Both the position numbers and the translations under genes were made by a program. Positions 9,450-17,965 of a DNA stretch of 64,000 nt are shown here, one piece after another (within the stretch, counting starts at the first letter, position 1; each line of letters opens with the position of its first letter). Source of the DNA: Nitrososphaerota archaeon. Its GTDB lineage: Archaea; Thermoproteota; Nitrososphaeria; Nitrososphaerales; Gagatemarchaeaceae. The notes below the pieces were generated by a model. That model saw only the letters and a program-made list of their open reading frames with translations, ran no database searches and had not been told where the DNA came from. The stretch is taken from assembly GCA_027339745.1 (NCBI GenBank), contig DAHWNW010000001.1, positions 248,001-312,000 of the forward strand, in the 5' to 3' direction.

Positions 9450-9851
9450 TCATGGCGAACGCCGTGGCGTTGACCATGAAGCAGTACGCATGCGGAGATT
9501 CCGTGTCATGTTGATCCTCTCTTCCGGCTTCGTCCCGTTGAACCTCGCCCACGACTTGATCGCCTTGACGTACGAGTGGATTGTAACTCCTGAGACTCCC
9601 TTCTCCAAGTCGGAAACCACGGTAGAGACGAAGGTCATCAGCTCTGTCTTGTTCATCGCCCCTATCTCTTTGGGTGTCACGGGGCACAACTCGTCGCATA
9701 TTCTTCCCATCCTGAGGAAGTAGTGCAAGCCGGTATTGTGCGAAGCCCTCAGGACATTGGCGTACCACGCCCTGAAAGTGGCGTCCGACTCGAGGAGGTG
9801 CGAGTACTTGGACACTCCCCGCTCCTTCCTCCTCCCCTCCTCGCCGGCCAT
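9450..9851 (-). pseudogene. Tyrosine recombinase/integrase, N-terminal (SAM-like) domain remnant
   Basis: 133 aa; MGRICDELCPVTPKEIGAMNKTELMTFVSTVVSDLEKGVSGVTIHSYVKAIKSWARFNGTKP resembles an integrase core-binding domain; the catalytic R..HxxR..Y half is missing. Confidence 0.65.
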
Positions 9852-9904
9852 ACCGTCGTTGACCTGCTCCGCATTTAACGTTGGGTATCGAACCGGATTG
9901 GGAG

Positions 9905-10012
9905 CGGGCCCGACGGGAATCGAACCCGTTTAGGGGCGTCGGCTGACCCTCGGGTTAAAAGCCCGATGCTCTACCTGAGTTCTCTCCGTCTATGGATCTA
10001 AGCTACGGGCCC
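9905..10012 (-). tRNA. tRNA-Lys(UUU), apparently with two introns
   Basis: Minus strand GGGCCCG-TA-GCTT-[AG...GGTA]-GAGC-A-TCGGG-CTTTTAA-CCCGA-GGGTC-[15 nt]-ACGGG-TTCGATT-CCCGT-CGGGCCC-G; all four stems pair; ~19 nt extra in the D-loop and 15 nt between variable loop and T-arm. Confidence 0.85.
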
Positions 10013-10055
10013 GCATCACCCTGCGGAAGGCGACCCGTATTTTACTGTGAACCAT

Positions 10056-10904
10056 CTACGGGAGGAGGCTCCTGACCGTTCTCATGGTCTTCCTCTCGGC
10101 CGCCTCGTCCTTGTAAGGCGTCTCCATTATTATTGGCCTCTCGGCGACCCCCGGAAAATGCAAGAATTCCCTGATTCCGCTGCGCCCTATCTTGCCCTCC
10201 CCAATGTTTTCATGCCTGTCTAGCTTGCTCCCGAGCTCTCCCTTAGAGTCGTTGAGATGGACTGCCTTGAGCCTGTCGAACCCAACCACCTCGTCGAACA
10301 GCCCCACGGAAGTCGCCACCGCTTCCTTCGAAGTAAGGTCGAAGCCTGAAGCGTACATGTGACATGTGTCCAGGCAGACTCCGACCCTTTCCTGCTTGAC
10401 CCTGGCGAGTATCATCTCCAACTCCTCGAATCTCGCCCCTACGCTGTTTTTCTGCCCTGCCATATTCTCCAGCAGTATCGTCGTACCTCCAGCGCTTCCA
10501 GCTAACGCCTCGTTACAGGCTTCCGCCACGTTGGCAACCCCTACCGCTGTCCCCTTGCCCAGGTGGCTCCCGAGGTGAATCACCAAGTAGTCTACCCCAA
10601 GCGAGTCGCACCGCTTGACCTCCTCGACGAGGGAGTAGCGACTGATCTTCATCGTCGACTTCTCCGGGGAGGCAAGGTTAGGAAGATACGGCATGTGATC
10701 CAGGATCTTCCTGAACCCTGACTTCTTCCTTTTCTCCCTGAAAACGGTGACCGCCTCGTCAGGTATAGGCTTGAACTTCCACTGGTTCGGGTTCCTCGTG
10801 AAAATCTGGAACGTGGTAGCCCCGATCGCCTCGGCGCGGTCGAACGCAAGATCCATTGACCCAGCTATGGAAACGTGAAGCCCTATCATGGGATCTGGGG
10901 ACAA
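10056..10904 (-). CDS. nfo: Endonuclease IV (AP endonuclease)
   Basis: 282 aa; IGLHVSIAGSMDLAFDRAEAIGATTFQIFTRNPNQW, VCLDTCHMYASGFD, HLNDSKGELGSKLDRHENIGEG. Confidence 0.95.
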   Translation of the reverse strand: MSPDPMIGLHVSIAGSMDLAFDRAEAIGATTFQIFTRNPNQWKFKPIPDEAVTVFREKRKKSGFRKILDHMPYLPNLASPEKSTMKISRYSLVEEVKRCDSLGVDYLVIHLGSHLGKGTAVGVANVAEACNEALAGSAGGTTILLENMAGQKNSVGARFEELEMILARVKQERVGVCLDTCHMYASGFDLTSKEAVATSVGLFDEVVGFDRLKAVHLNDSKGELGSKLDRHENIGEGKIGRSGIREFLHFPGVAERPIIMETPYKDEAAERKTMRTVRSLLP

Positions 10905-10966
10905 TATGGCTCAAAAGAGGTGGAGTGTGGGTTTATGAACCCACGCTCTCGCTTTGTTTCTCCTGC

Positions 10967-11395
10967 CTACCGCTTCTTGGGTTTGGTGAGGGCCTTCTTG
11001 ACACCGGGGGGACCACGTACAGGGGCCGTCCGACGCCTGTATGTCCTTGTCGGCTTCTTCGCGAGCGTTGGAGCTGCGAAAGTCGGTGATGGAGCCGAGT
11101 AAGTGACTGGGGCTGGGGCGGGCTGGACCGTCTCGTAGCGCGCTGACGATGGAGCGGGTGAAGGGGATGGGGCAGGCTCTGCTGCGACCCGCGTCTCCGC
11201 AGCCGGGACTTCGTTGGCCTGCTCCGTCGCGGTAGCGATAGCGCTTGTGGTTGTCGCTGGTGACGGCGCCGCCCTACTCTTCCGGTGTCCAAGGTAGCCC
11301 TTCGTCCCCGCGTAGACGACGGCGACCGCGCCCACGCAGGTACCAATCAAGATGGTGGCTATTTCTGGGACCATGTTCGTGATACGCTCTATCAT
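10967..11395 (-). CDS. Single-TM Ala/Pro-rich protein with basic tail
   Basis: 142 aa; N-terminal TM, low-complexity A/P/S middle, R/K-rich C-terminus. Confidence 0.55.
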   Translation of the reverse strand: MIERITNMVPEIATILIGTCVGAVAVVYAGTKGYLGHRKSRAAPSPATTTSAIATATEQANEVPAAETRVAAEPAPSPSPAPSSARYETVQPAPAPVTYSAPSPTFAAPTLAKKPTRTYRRRTAPVRGPPGVKKALTKPKKR

Positions 11396-11474
11396 GGCTC
11401 TTCACCGCCTGGGTCAAACAGTGTCAACAAGTCCGTAATGATGTTTCAACCAGATTTGCGCCCGCGGCTGGCGT

Positions 11475-11888
11475 CTAGAGTATACCCAAGAGCGCGTCCA
11501 GGGAGAACGCGCCGGCCCCAATCAAGAGGATTGCGATGGAGAGCAACAGGTAGGTAAAGTCGAGCTCGAACCCAGGCTTGTTCCCTCCCCCCATGAACCC
11601 CGCCTTCATCTTGGTGTATTTCATTACGATGATGGCGATGAACTGGATGGCGAAGAAGGCGGCGATCAGTGGGACCAAGAGGCCCACGATGAGGAAAATC
11701 CCTCCGAAGAACTCGAGCAGAGTCACGAGCCTCGCAGCAGACGCTGGGACCCCCATGGTGGCGATCCATTGTCCAGACTGCTTCCCCCAGCCCCCCTTGA
11801 CCTTAGGCATCCCGTGGGCGACCAATGCGGCGCCCACCGCTACCCTGAGCACAAGCGACGTGTAATCTGGATTGATCAGAGCTGCCAA
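11475..11888 (-). CDS. DoxX family membrane protein
   Basis: 137 aa; VAVGAALVAHGMPKVKGGWGKQ...GGIFLIVGLLVPLIA. Confidence 0.85.
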   Translation of the reverse strand: MAALINPDYTSLVLRVAVGAALVAHGMPKVKGGWGKQSGQWIATMGVPASAARLVTLLEFFGGIFLIVGLLVPLIAAFFAIQFIAIIVMKYTKMKAGFMGGGNKPGFELDFTYLLLSIAILLIGAGAFSLDALLGIL

Positions 11889-12011
11889 GGTTACCTGATA
11901 GCGGGAAAATACTGGTTAAAAAATCTGACTGTAGTACCCCGGTCTTCTGGCCAGGTCGAAGGACTCAGACCAGACACAAACGCCTAAAGGCGCAACTGAC
12001 GGGAGGCAGGC

Positions 12012-12590
12012 ATGAGTAACCTAACCATTGACGGGTCGAAGACAGCCCTGGTTGTCATCGACCTCCAGAAGGGGATTGCATCTATGGATACGCAGCCATA
12101 CCCCGCAAAGACTGTAGTCGCCAACGCGGTCCTGCTCGCCGAAGCATTCAGAAAGCGAGGCATGCCTGTATATTTGGTCAGGGTGGCGCAGTCAAGGGGA
12201 ACGTCGTTGAGCCCATTGTCTGACACCTCGTTCTCTCCCCGCGCGGACACGCCTCCAGACTGGGCTGAGATAGTTCCCGAACTCGGGCCGGCCCCCTCCG
12301 ACGTGGTGATTACAAAACGCCAGTGGGGGGCGTTCTACGGCACTGACCTAGAGCTGAGGCTCAGGCGGGGTGGCGCGGACACAGTGGTCCTCTGCGGTAT
12401 CGCGACCACCTACGGAGTAGAAAGCACGGCGAGGTACGCGTACGAATATGGTTTCCAGCAGGTCTTCGCCGAGGACGCCATGTCTGACCGCTCGGCCGAC
12501 GCCCACAGGAATGCGGTGGAGCTCGTCCTGAAGAGGATAGGCAGGGTGAGGAAGACCCGTGAGATACTAGACGCCCTCCCCCGACCTTGA
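12012..12590 (+). CDS. Isochorismatase-family cysteine hydrolase
   Basis: 192 aa; ALVVIDLQKGI, VITKRQWGAFYGTDLELRLR, VVLCGIATTYGVESTAR. Confidence 0.9.
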   Translation: MSNLTIDGSKTALVVIDLQKGIASMDTQPYPAKTVVANAVLLAEAFRKRGMPVYLVRVAQSRGTSLSPLSDTSFSPRADTPPDWAEIVPELGPAPSDVVITKRQWGAFYGTDLELRLRRGGADTVVLCGIATTYGVESTARYAYEYGFQQVFAEDAMSDRSADAHRNAVELVLKRIGRVRKTREILDALPRP

Positions 12591-12636
12591 CCCTCGGGGT
12601 TTCGCTTATATCTCAGCGCATGGCGTGTGAAACGCG

Positions 12637-13014
12637 ATGCTCCAGGTACAGTGGGACAAAATCATAACGGAGATCTTCAAGTTCGACCGCAGGGTTCGGT
12701 CTGCCCAAATCCTCGACCAAAGTGGGAGGCAGATCGCAGGTGGGATGAGGAAAGGAATCCCCTCTCTGGAACCTCAGAGCGAGGACATCAGGCTCATAGC
12801 GGGCATAACCATCCAACTCAACAACGACAGGACCTGGGACCGTTACTTCGGGAAGAACCAGTACACCTTCAATAAAAGAGAGAGGCTTAACATCATTACG
12901 TTCTATCTAGGGGATAAACTGGTGCTGGTCTCAGCAGAGCCGGACTTCACCCTCCAGCAAGCGCAAGACCTGAGAAACCAGATAATAACGAACCACGCTG
13001 ACTTGGCGAGGTGA
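12637..13014 (+). CDS. Conserved hypothetical protein
   Basis: 125 aa ORF with protein-like composition; possible roadblock-like fold. Confidence 0.55.
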   Translation: MLQVQWDKIITEIFKFDRRVRSAQILDQSGRQIAGGMRKGIPSLEPQSEDIRLIAGITIQLNNDRTWDRYFGKNQYTFNKRERLNIITFYLGDKLVLVSAEPDFTLQQAQDLRNQIITNHADLAR

Positions 13015-13032
13015 AATAAGACGAGTCAGGTC

Positions 13033-13230
13033 TCAGTTGAGACCTAGCTCGGGGAACTTCGCCTGGACGAGTCCTAGCTCGCCCTGGAGTGTCCTGATTC
13101 GTTCGGCGTACTTCTTCATGTCAGCCGTGTTCTTCTGCACCTTGGCTACCTTATAGCCCCGCCAAGCCTTCTTCAGGGCGCCCCAACTCTGACCTTTAGT
13201 ATACTGAGACATGAGACAACGCTGTTTCAA
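13033..13230 (-). CDS. Small basic hypothetical protein
   Basis: 65 aa, K/R-rich; likely starts at the internal M of MSQYTKGQSWGALKK. Confidence 0.45.
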   Translation of the reverse strand: MKQRCLMSQYTKGQSWGALKKAWRGYKVAKVQKNTADMKKYAERIRTLQGELGLVQAKFPELGLN

Positions 13231-13389
13231 TCAGGCGATTTAAGCATTAGCATCTCGCCCGAGTGCGACTGGGTGACACGGGCGGGTAGAACCGCACCTA
13301 AAGGGGTCGAACTGTTGGAGGACAGAGGCATAGTCATGGCCGGGCTGCCTTAGGCGCAGTCAGCCCATCGGAGGGCGCACAGGCTGCTT

Positions 13390-13655
13390 GGACGCTGACG
13401 GTAGTGAGGGGAGGAGGCGGTGACGCATGCCCTGCATCCCAAGGCTCCGTCCGCGCCCTCCCACGCCTTGGATGACGCGGACCTAGTCGATGTGAAACCA
13501 CCTTCAGAGGTGATCGAATCTACCGGCGGGGGCGAAGGGATGAAGAGGGCGGGTGGAAACGCTCGGAACCTGCGTCGACCCCTCCGCTGAATCATCGGAG
13601 GCGGCCGCGGCATCGGTCCTGGTTCGCGCAGGGGGCCGAGGGGCCCAGGACGGCA
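13390..13655. ncRNA. Candidate structured RNA region (strand unresolved)
   Basis: No convincing ORF; perfect inverted repeats CCAAGGC/GCCTTGG (13439-13445/13465-13471), GTCCGCG/CGCGGAC (13449-13455/13476-13482), CACCT-TCAG-AGGTG (13499-13512), CCTCCG/CGGAGG (13581-13586/13596-13601), GTCCTGG/CCAGGAC (13616-13622/13645-13651). Confidence 0.35.
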
Positions 13656-13936
13656 TCGTACCACTTGGACGGTGACAGCGGGCGACCAGACGACCGGGGG
13701 GATCAGGGGATGGGAAGCGCATGAAGGGTTTGTTCCACAGGATACAGAGCGCGCCATCAGTACTCCGAACTTGCCGGTGCAGGCGGGGTCATGTCGCGTC
13801 CCGTCGCCGACGTTGTCTTGGCGCCTGACGGAGCACTCGGGATGCCGCGGATGGCTCTAGGTTGATAGTTCCGCTGAGGGATGAAGCAGAAGTGGGGCGA
13901 CGCGAGCGTCGTCAGGTGGTCCGGGACGGGAGCCGA

Positions 13937-14329
13937 CTACCTGACTTCGAACGGGATCCTGTTCCCGTTGTGGTCGTATACCCCGAGGTTGTCTGTCGTG
14001 GCGTAGGGATACCCCATTATCACCATTAGCTTCCCTGTGGCGTGTAGGAGGTCCTGGTGGGAAGGGTTGTGGTTCCCTGAAGGGTGCGAGTGAGCGACCC
14101 CGACGTAGGAGAAGTCGACGGGGAGCATCCACCAATTGAACGACGAGAACGCGGCTCCATGGCTGGCGAGGGGCGGAATCACCACTCCAGTCACATCCAC
14201 CACGCCCTTCTTCGATTTACCCCTCAGCAGGAGGATTCCCTCGTTGGGATAGGCCATGGCGGAGTAGCTGAATAGGCTGTCCACCACCTGCTTTTGAAAG
14301 ATGACCTTCTCGACCACCACGCCCTTCAC
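13937..14329 (-). CDS. JAB1/MPN (JAMM) metalloprotease-like protein
   Basis: 130 aa; HSHPSGNHNPSHQD matches HxHP(x6)SxxD. Confidence 0.85.
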   Translation of the reverse strand: MKGVVVEKVIFQKQVVDSLFSYSAMAYPNEGILLLRGKSKKGVVDVTGVVIPPLASHGAAFSSFNWWMLPVDFSYVGVAHSHPSGNHNPSHQDLLHATGKLMVIMGYPYATTDNLGVYDHNGNRIPFEVR

Positions 14330-14332
14330 CTA

Positions 14333-14920
14333 CTACTTCAGGAGGCCGAGGAAGTTGGCCACAACCCTGTCTCCGTCCGGGTTGGCCGCAGTGAACCGTT
14401 CGGGGTGGAACTGGACGCCATAGAGGCCGCGAGCCCTGTGCCTCATGGCCGCGATGGCGCTGGTCTCGCTCCGGGCCAGGAGGGTAAACCTGTCCGGTAC
14501 CGTCCTCACTACCTCATACCTAGACTCTAGGAGAGTAAGGGACTTCGGGAGGCCCTCGAACAGTGGGTCGTCAACTAAGATCGTCGTCTTCACCATGTCG
14601 AGGACGTGCTTCGTGTCTTTTACAACCTCGGCACCAAAGGCGTGAGCCATGAGCTGGTGGCCGAAACAGATACCGAGGATGGGGGCGTGGGAGTCCAGAA
14701 TCGCCTGGGCCTCGCCCTGGAACTTTTCCCTGGTCCTGGGGGCGGTCATCATCTCCGGAGAACCGCTCAATACCACGCCGTCGAAGGAGTCGAACCTGGC
14801 GGCGGACGACTCTCGCCATTCGATGGCCGCCACCTCGGCACCGTTACCTGTCAAACACCTCTCCAGGGCCCCTGCGCGGTCCTTAGCTGGGTAGTTGTTG
14901 ACAACGAGGACCTTGGTCAT
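14333..14920 (-). CDS. Class I glutamine amidotransferase (GMP synthase GATase-subunit-like)
   Basis: 195 aa; GVVLSGSPEMM, ILGICFGHQLMA, GVQFHPE triad motifs. Confidence 0.88.
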   Translation of the reverse strand: MTKVLVVNNYPAKDRAGALERCLTGNGAEVAAIEWRESSAARFDSFDGVVLSGSPEMMTAPRTREKFQGEAQAILDSHAPILGICFGHQLMAHAFGAEVVKDTKHVLDMVKTTILVDDPLFEGLPKSLTLLESRYEVVRTVPDRFTLLARSETSAIAAMRHRARGLYGVQFHPERFTAANPDGDRVVANFLGLLK

Positions 14921-15031
14921 CGTAAAGCACGACGTTCATTCCAGATAAGAACTTTCGTGGAAACACCGAGAACTTCAGAACAGTTTAAAAGGCCAAGGAA
15001 ATCGTTGGCGAAAAAGGAGCAAGGCAAGAAA

Positions 15032-15778
15032 ATGTTTGCACCTTCGGCAGGATACGACAGGGCGATCACCATATTCTCGCCCGACGGCAGGCTGTACCAG
15101 GTAGAGTACGCATTGGAGACTGTCAGGAGAGGGAACCTGGCAGTGGGCGTCCAGACCAGGCAGGGGGTCGTGCTGGCCGTGGAAGAGAAGCAGAGGAAGC
15201 TTCAGAGCGCAGAGTCGGTCATCAAGATGTTCCAGATCGACGACCACGTCGGGGCAGTAGGAGCAGGATACATCCCTGACGCCAGGATCCAGGTGGACAA
15301 CGCCCGCGTCCTCGCACAGAGCAACAAGCTGATCTACGACGAGCCAGTCGACGTCGAAGCCATAGCCAAGCGCATAGCCGACATGAACCAGCAGTACACC
15401 CAATACGCCGGAGTCAGGCCATTCGGAGTCTCGCTCATCATAGCGGGGGTCGACGAAGCGGGTCCGGTGGTCTACCTAGCAGACCCGACAGGGACGTACT
15501 CCGGGTTTCATGCCATCGCCATAGGGCAGGGGAGCGACCAAGTGAACGACTATCTGGAGAAGAACTACTCGTCGGACCTTACCCTCGAAGGCGCCATAAC
15601 TCTGGCTATCGAGTGCATCTATCTCGTGAGCGAGGACAAAAGCGGGACTTCGCACATCAAGGTCGCCGTCGTGGACGCCGGGACCAAGAAGTGGAGGCGT
15701 CTCGCGGAGGCCGAGGTAGGTAAGAGCGCCTCCGAAGCCAAGACGAAATCAGACAAGCCGCCGGCCAAGAGCTCCTGA
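15032..15778 (+). CDS. psmA: Proteasome subunit alpha
   Basis: MFAPSAGYDRAITIFSPDGRLYQVEYALETVRRGNLAVGVQ; in-frame TTG at 15005 is an alternative start; TATA-like gtttaaaa near 14983. Confidence 0.95.
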   Translation: MFAPSAGYDRAITIFSPDGRLYQVEYALETVRRGNLAVGVQTRQGVVLAVEEKQRKLQSAESVIKMFQIDDHVGAVGAGYIPDARIQVDNARVLAQSNKLIYDEPVDVEAIAKRIADMNQQYTQYAGVRPFGVSLIIAGVDEAGPVVYLADPTGTYSGFHAIAIGQGSDQVNDYLEKNYSSDLTLEGAITLAIECIYLVSEDKSGTSHIKVAVVDAGTKKWRRLAEAEVGKSASEAKTKSDKPPAKSS

Positions 15779-15793
15779 GAAGCGTCGGCTCAG

Positions 15794-16534
15794 ATGAGCG
15801 GGACCTTCGGGCGGGGGGGCGGGGAATACAAACCGAGGACCCACGAATCCTCGAAGTTCACCACTGTCAGGCTAACGTTCGGAGGAGAGCATTATGAGAT
15901 ATTGGTCAACCCGGATTCGGCGCTGTCATTCAAGCAGGGTCGGAACGTCGAGCCTTCGGCTGTGATCGCCGTCGATGAGGTCTATTCGGACTCGCGGAAG
16001 GGCCTAAGGGCAAGCAGTGAGAAGCTGAAGCTCCACTTCGGGACCGACGACCACGTGAAGGCGGCCCTCGAGATACTCAGGAGGGGAGAGCTGAACCTCA
16101 CCCAGGAGCAACGGAAGAAGCTCACGGATGAGAAGAGGCGGGCGATAATAGCCGGTATCTCAAAGAACTTCGTCGACCCGAGGACCATGCTCCCCCACCC
16201 CCCGACAAGGATAGAACAAGCCATGCTCGAAGCCCGCGTTTCGGTGGACCCGTTTCAGGACCCCAACGAGCAGATGAAGGCAGTGGTGGAAGCCCTTAGG
16301 ACGCTCCTTCCGCTCAAGTCAGAGAAGTTAAGACTACAGGTGAAGGTGGCAGCCCAATACACGGGCCAGGCCATCGGAGTAATGAAGAACTTCGGAGAAA
16401 TCGTGAAGGAGGACTGGCTGGCCGACGGGACGCTGTCCGCAATAGTAGAAATACCCGCCGGAGGACAGCCCGGCCTGCTGGACCGTCTCGGCTCGACCAC
16501 GAAGGGGGCCGCTCAGGTCACAGTGGTGAAATAG
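15794..16534 (+). CDS. Ribosome assembly factor SBDS
   Basis: 246 aa; ILVNPDSALSFKQG, VFSD-like segment, DPRTMLPHPPTRIEQAM. Confidence 0.93.
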   Translation: MSGTFGRGGGEYKPRTHESSKFTTVRLTFGGEHYEILVNPDSALSFKQGRNVEPSAVIAVDEVYSDSRKGLRASSEKLKLHFGTDDHVKAALEILRRGELNLTQEQRKKLTDEKRRAIIAGISKNFVDPRTMLPHPPTRIEQAMLEARVSVDPFQDPNEQMKAVVEALRTLLPLKSEKLRLQVKVAAQYTGQAIGVMKNFGEIVKEDWLADGTLSAIVEIPAGGQPGLLDRLGSTTKGAAQVTVVK

Positions 16535-16536
16535 AG

Positions 16537-17223
16537 ATGCCAATGATACAGAGAAGGCAGGTAATCCCGGGAGACGTCGTAGCCAAGGGGAACTACCGTT
16601 TCGGGAGTTACATCGAAAGGCACGGAGACGAGTACGTGGCCCTCAGGGTGGGAATCGCCGAGATTCTGAGAGATGAAATCAAGCTTAGTCCTCTTACGGG
16701 ACCATATCTCCCACGGACCGATGACGAAGTGATAGGTAAGGTGGTGGACGTCAACGGGTTCGGGTGGGTCGTTGACATCAACTCGTGCTTCGATGGATTC
16801 CTCCCCGCCTCATTCGTCTTCGGGAGGGATTTCTCCCCCGCGACCCACGACCTGTCGAGCAAGTTCAAGGTGGGCGACATCATCGGGACGAGGATAGAGT
16901 CCTTCGAGAGGTCCAGGGACCCTCAACTGAGCATCAGAGGGCAAGGTTATGGGAAGATAGAGTCGGGGGAAATCGTTAAGATATCACCAACTAAGGTCCC
17001 TCGAATAATAGGGAGAAGAGGTGCGATGATCAACCTAATCAACGAAAGGACAGGGTGCGACATAAAGGTGGGCCAGAATGGCGTGGTGGTCGTGGACGGG
17101 AGCCCAGAAGGCATCGTGAAGGCTGTGAAGGCGATAAGGCTCGTGGAAGAGGAGACCCGCGCGCCAGATCTGATATCTAAGGTTGAAGAAGCTCTGGGAG
17201 GGAGCGCAGTTGGCGGGATCTAA
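16537..17223 (+). CDS. rrp4: Exosome complex RNA-binding protein Rrp4
   Basis: 228 aa; S1 plus KH (VPRIIGRRGAMINLI) domains. Confidence 0.95.
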   Translation: MPMIQRRQVIPGDVVAKGNYRFGSYIERHGDEYVALRVGIAEILRDEIKLSPLTGPYLPRTDDEVIGKVVDVNGFGWVVDINSCFDGFLPASFVFGRDFSPATHDLSSKFKVGDIIGTRIESFERSRDPQLSIRGQGYGKIESGEIVKISPTKVPRIIGRRGAMINLINERTGCDIKVGQNGVVVVDGSPEGIVKAVKAIRLVEEETRAPDLISKVEEALGGSAVGGI

Positions 17224-17965
17224 GAGGAAACTCATAGACGAGAACGGCATCCGGCTCGACGGGAGGAAGTGGAATGAGCTCAGGCCGATTAAGCTGCAGG
17301 TGGGCGTGATGAAGAACGCCGACGGATCGGCTTACATCGAATGGGGAAAGAACAAGATAATGGCAGCCGTGTATGGGCCGAAGGAGGTGCATCCCAAGCA
17401 CCAGGTACTCCCTGACAGGGCGCTCCTGAGGTGCAGGTACCACATGGCCCCCTTCTCAGTCGACGAGAGGAAGAACCCGGCGCCGTCGAGGAGGGAGATT
17501 GAGATTTCGAAAGTAATCAGGGAGGCGTTGGTGCCGGCGGTCGTGGTGGAAGACTATCCGAGGACCGCAATCGAGGTGTGGGTCGAAGTGCTCCAGTCAG
17601 ACGGAGGGTCGAGGGTCGCCGGGATCACCGCCGCGTCGCTGGCCTTGGCAGACGCAGGTATCAACATGCGCGACTTGGTGGTCGGATGTTCTTGTGGCCT
17701 CATCGGGGAGCAGGTGGTCTCTGACCTCGATGACACAGAAGACAAAGAGGGGAACGGAGACATGCCAGTAGCCATCATGCCCAACCTCGGCCAGGTGGGT
17801 CTCCTCCAGGTGGACGGGGTTTACACTCGAGAGAACTTCCAGAAAGCATTCGAGCTTGCCATCGAGAAGGGAAAGGAGATTTATCTGATGCAGAGGGAGG
17901 CGCTCACAAGGAGGTTCTTCGGTGGCGAAGCACAGACCACTGAGGTGGAAGAGGGGGCCGAATAG
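17210..17965 (+). CDS. rrp41: Exosome complex exonuclease Rrp41
   Basis: RNase PH family; LIDENGIRLDGRKWNELRPI...GSAYIEWGKNKIMAAVYGPKE; start taken as TTG 17210. Confidence 0.95.
   Translation: MAGSKRKLIDENGIRLDGRKWNELRPIKLQVGVMKNADGSAYIEWGKNKIMAAVYGPKEVHPKHQVLPDRALLRCRYHMAPFSVDERKNPAPSRREIEISKVIREALVPAVVVEDYPRTAIEVWVEVLQSDGGSRVAGITAASLALADAGINMRDLVVGCSCGLIGEQVVSDLDDTEDKEGNGDMPVAIMPNLGQVGLLQVDGVYTRENFQKAFELAIEKGKEIYLMQREALTRRFFGGEAQTTEVEEGAE

Larger units (their letters stand above)
6681..9925. mobile_element. Decayed integrative element inserted at the 3' end of tRNA-Lys
   Basis: Exact 22-bp direct repeat gcgggcccgacgggaatcgaac at 6681-6702 and 9904-9925 (3' part of the tRNA-Lys gene), enclosing an integrase N-terminal fragment next to the tRNA, an AbiE-like TA pair and a repeat-rich non-coding zone. 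Confidence 0.75.

Noticed and set aside
13350-13757. 135-aa minus ORF in the GC-rich gap
   Set aside because: Low-complexity Pro/Arg/Ser composition; more consistent with non-coding GC-rich DNA full of inverted repeats.
13240-13930. Direct assignment as RNase P RNA or SRP RNA
   Set aside because: Conserved core motifs of both RNAs were looked for on both strands and not recognised; left as an unknown candidate.
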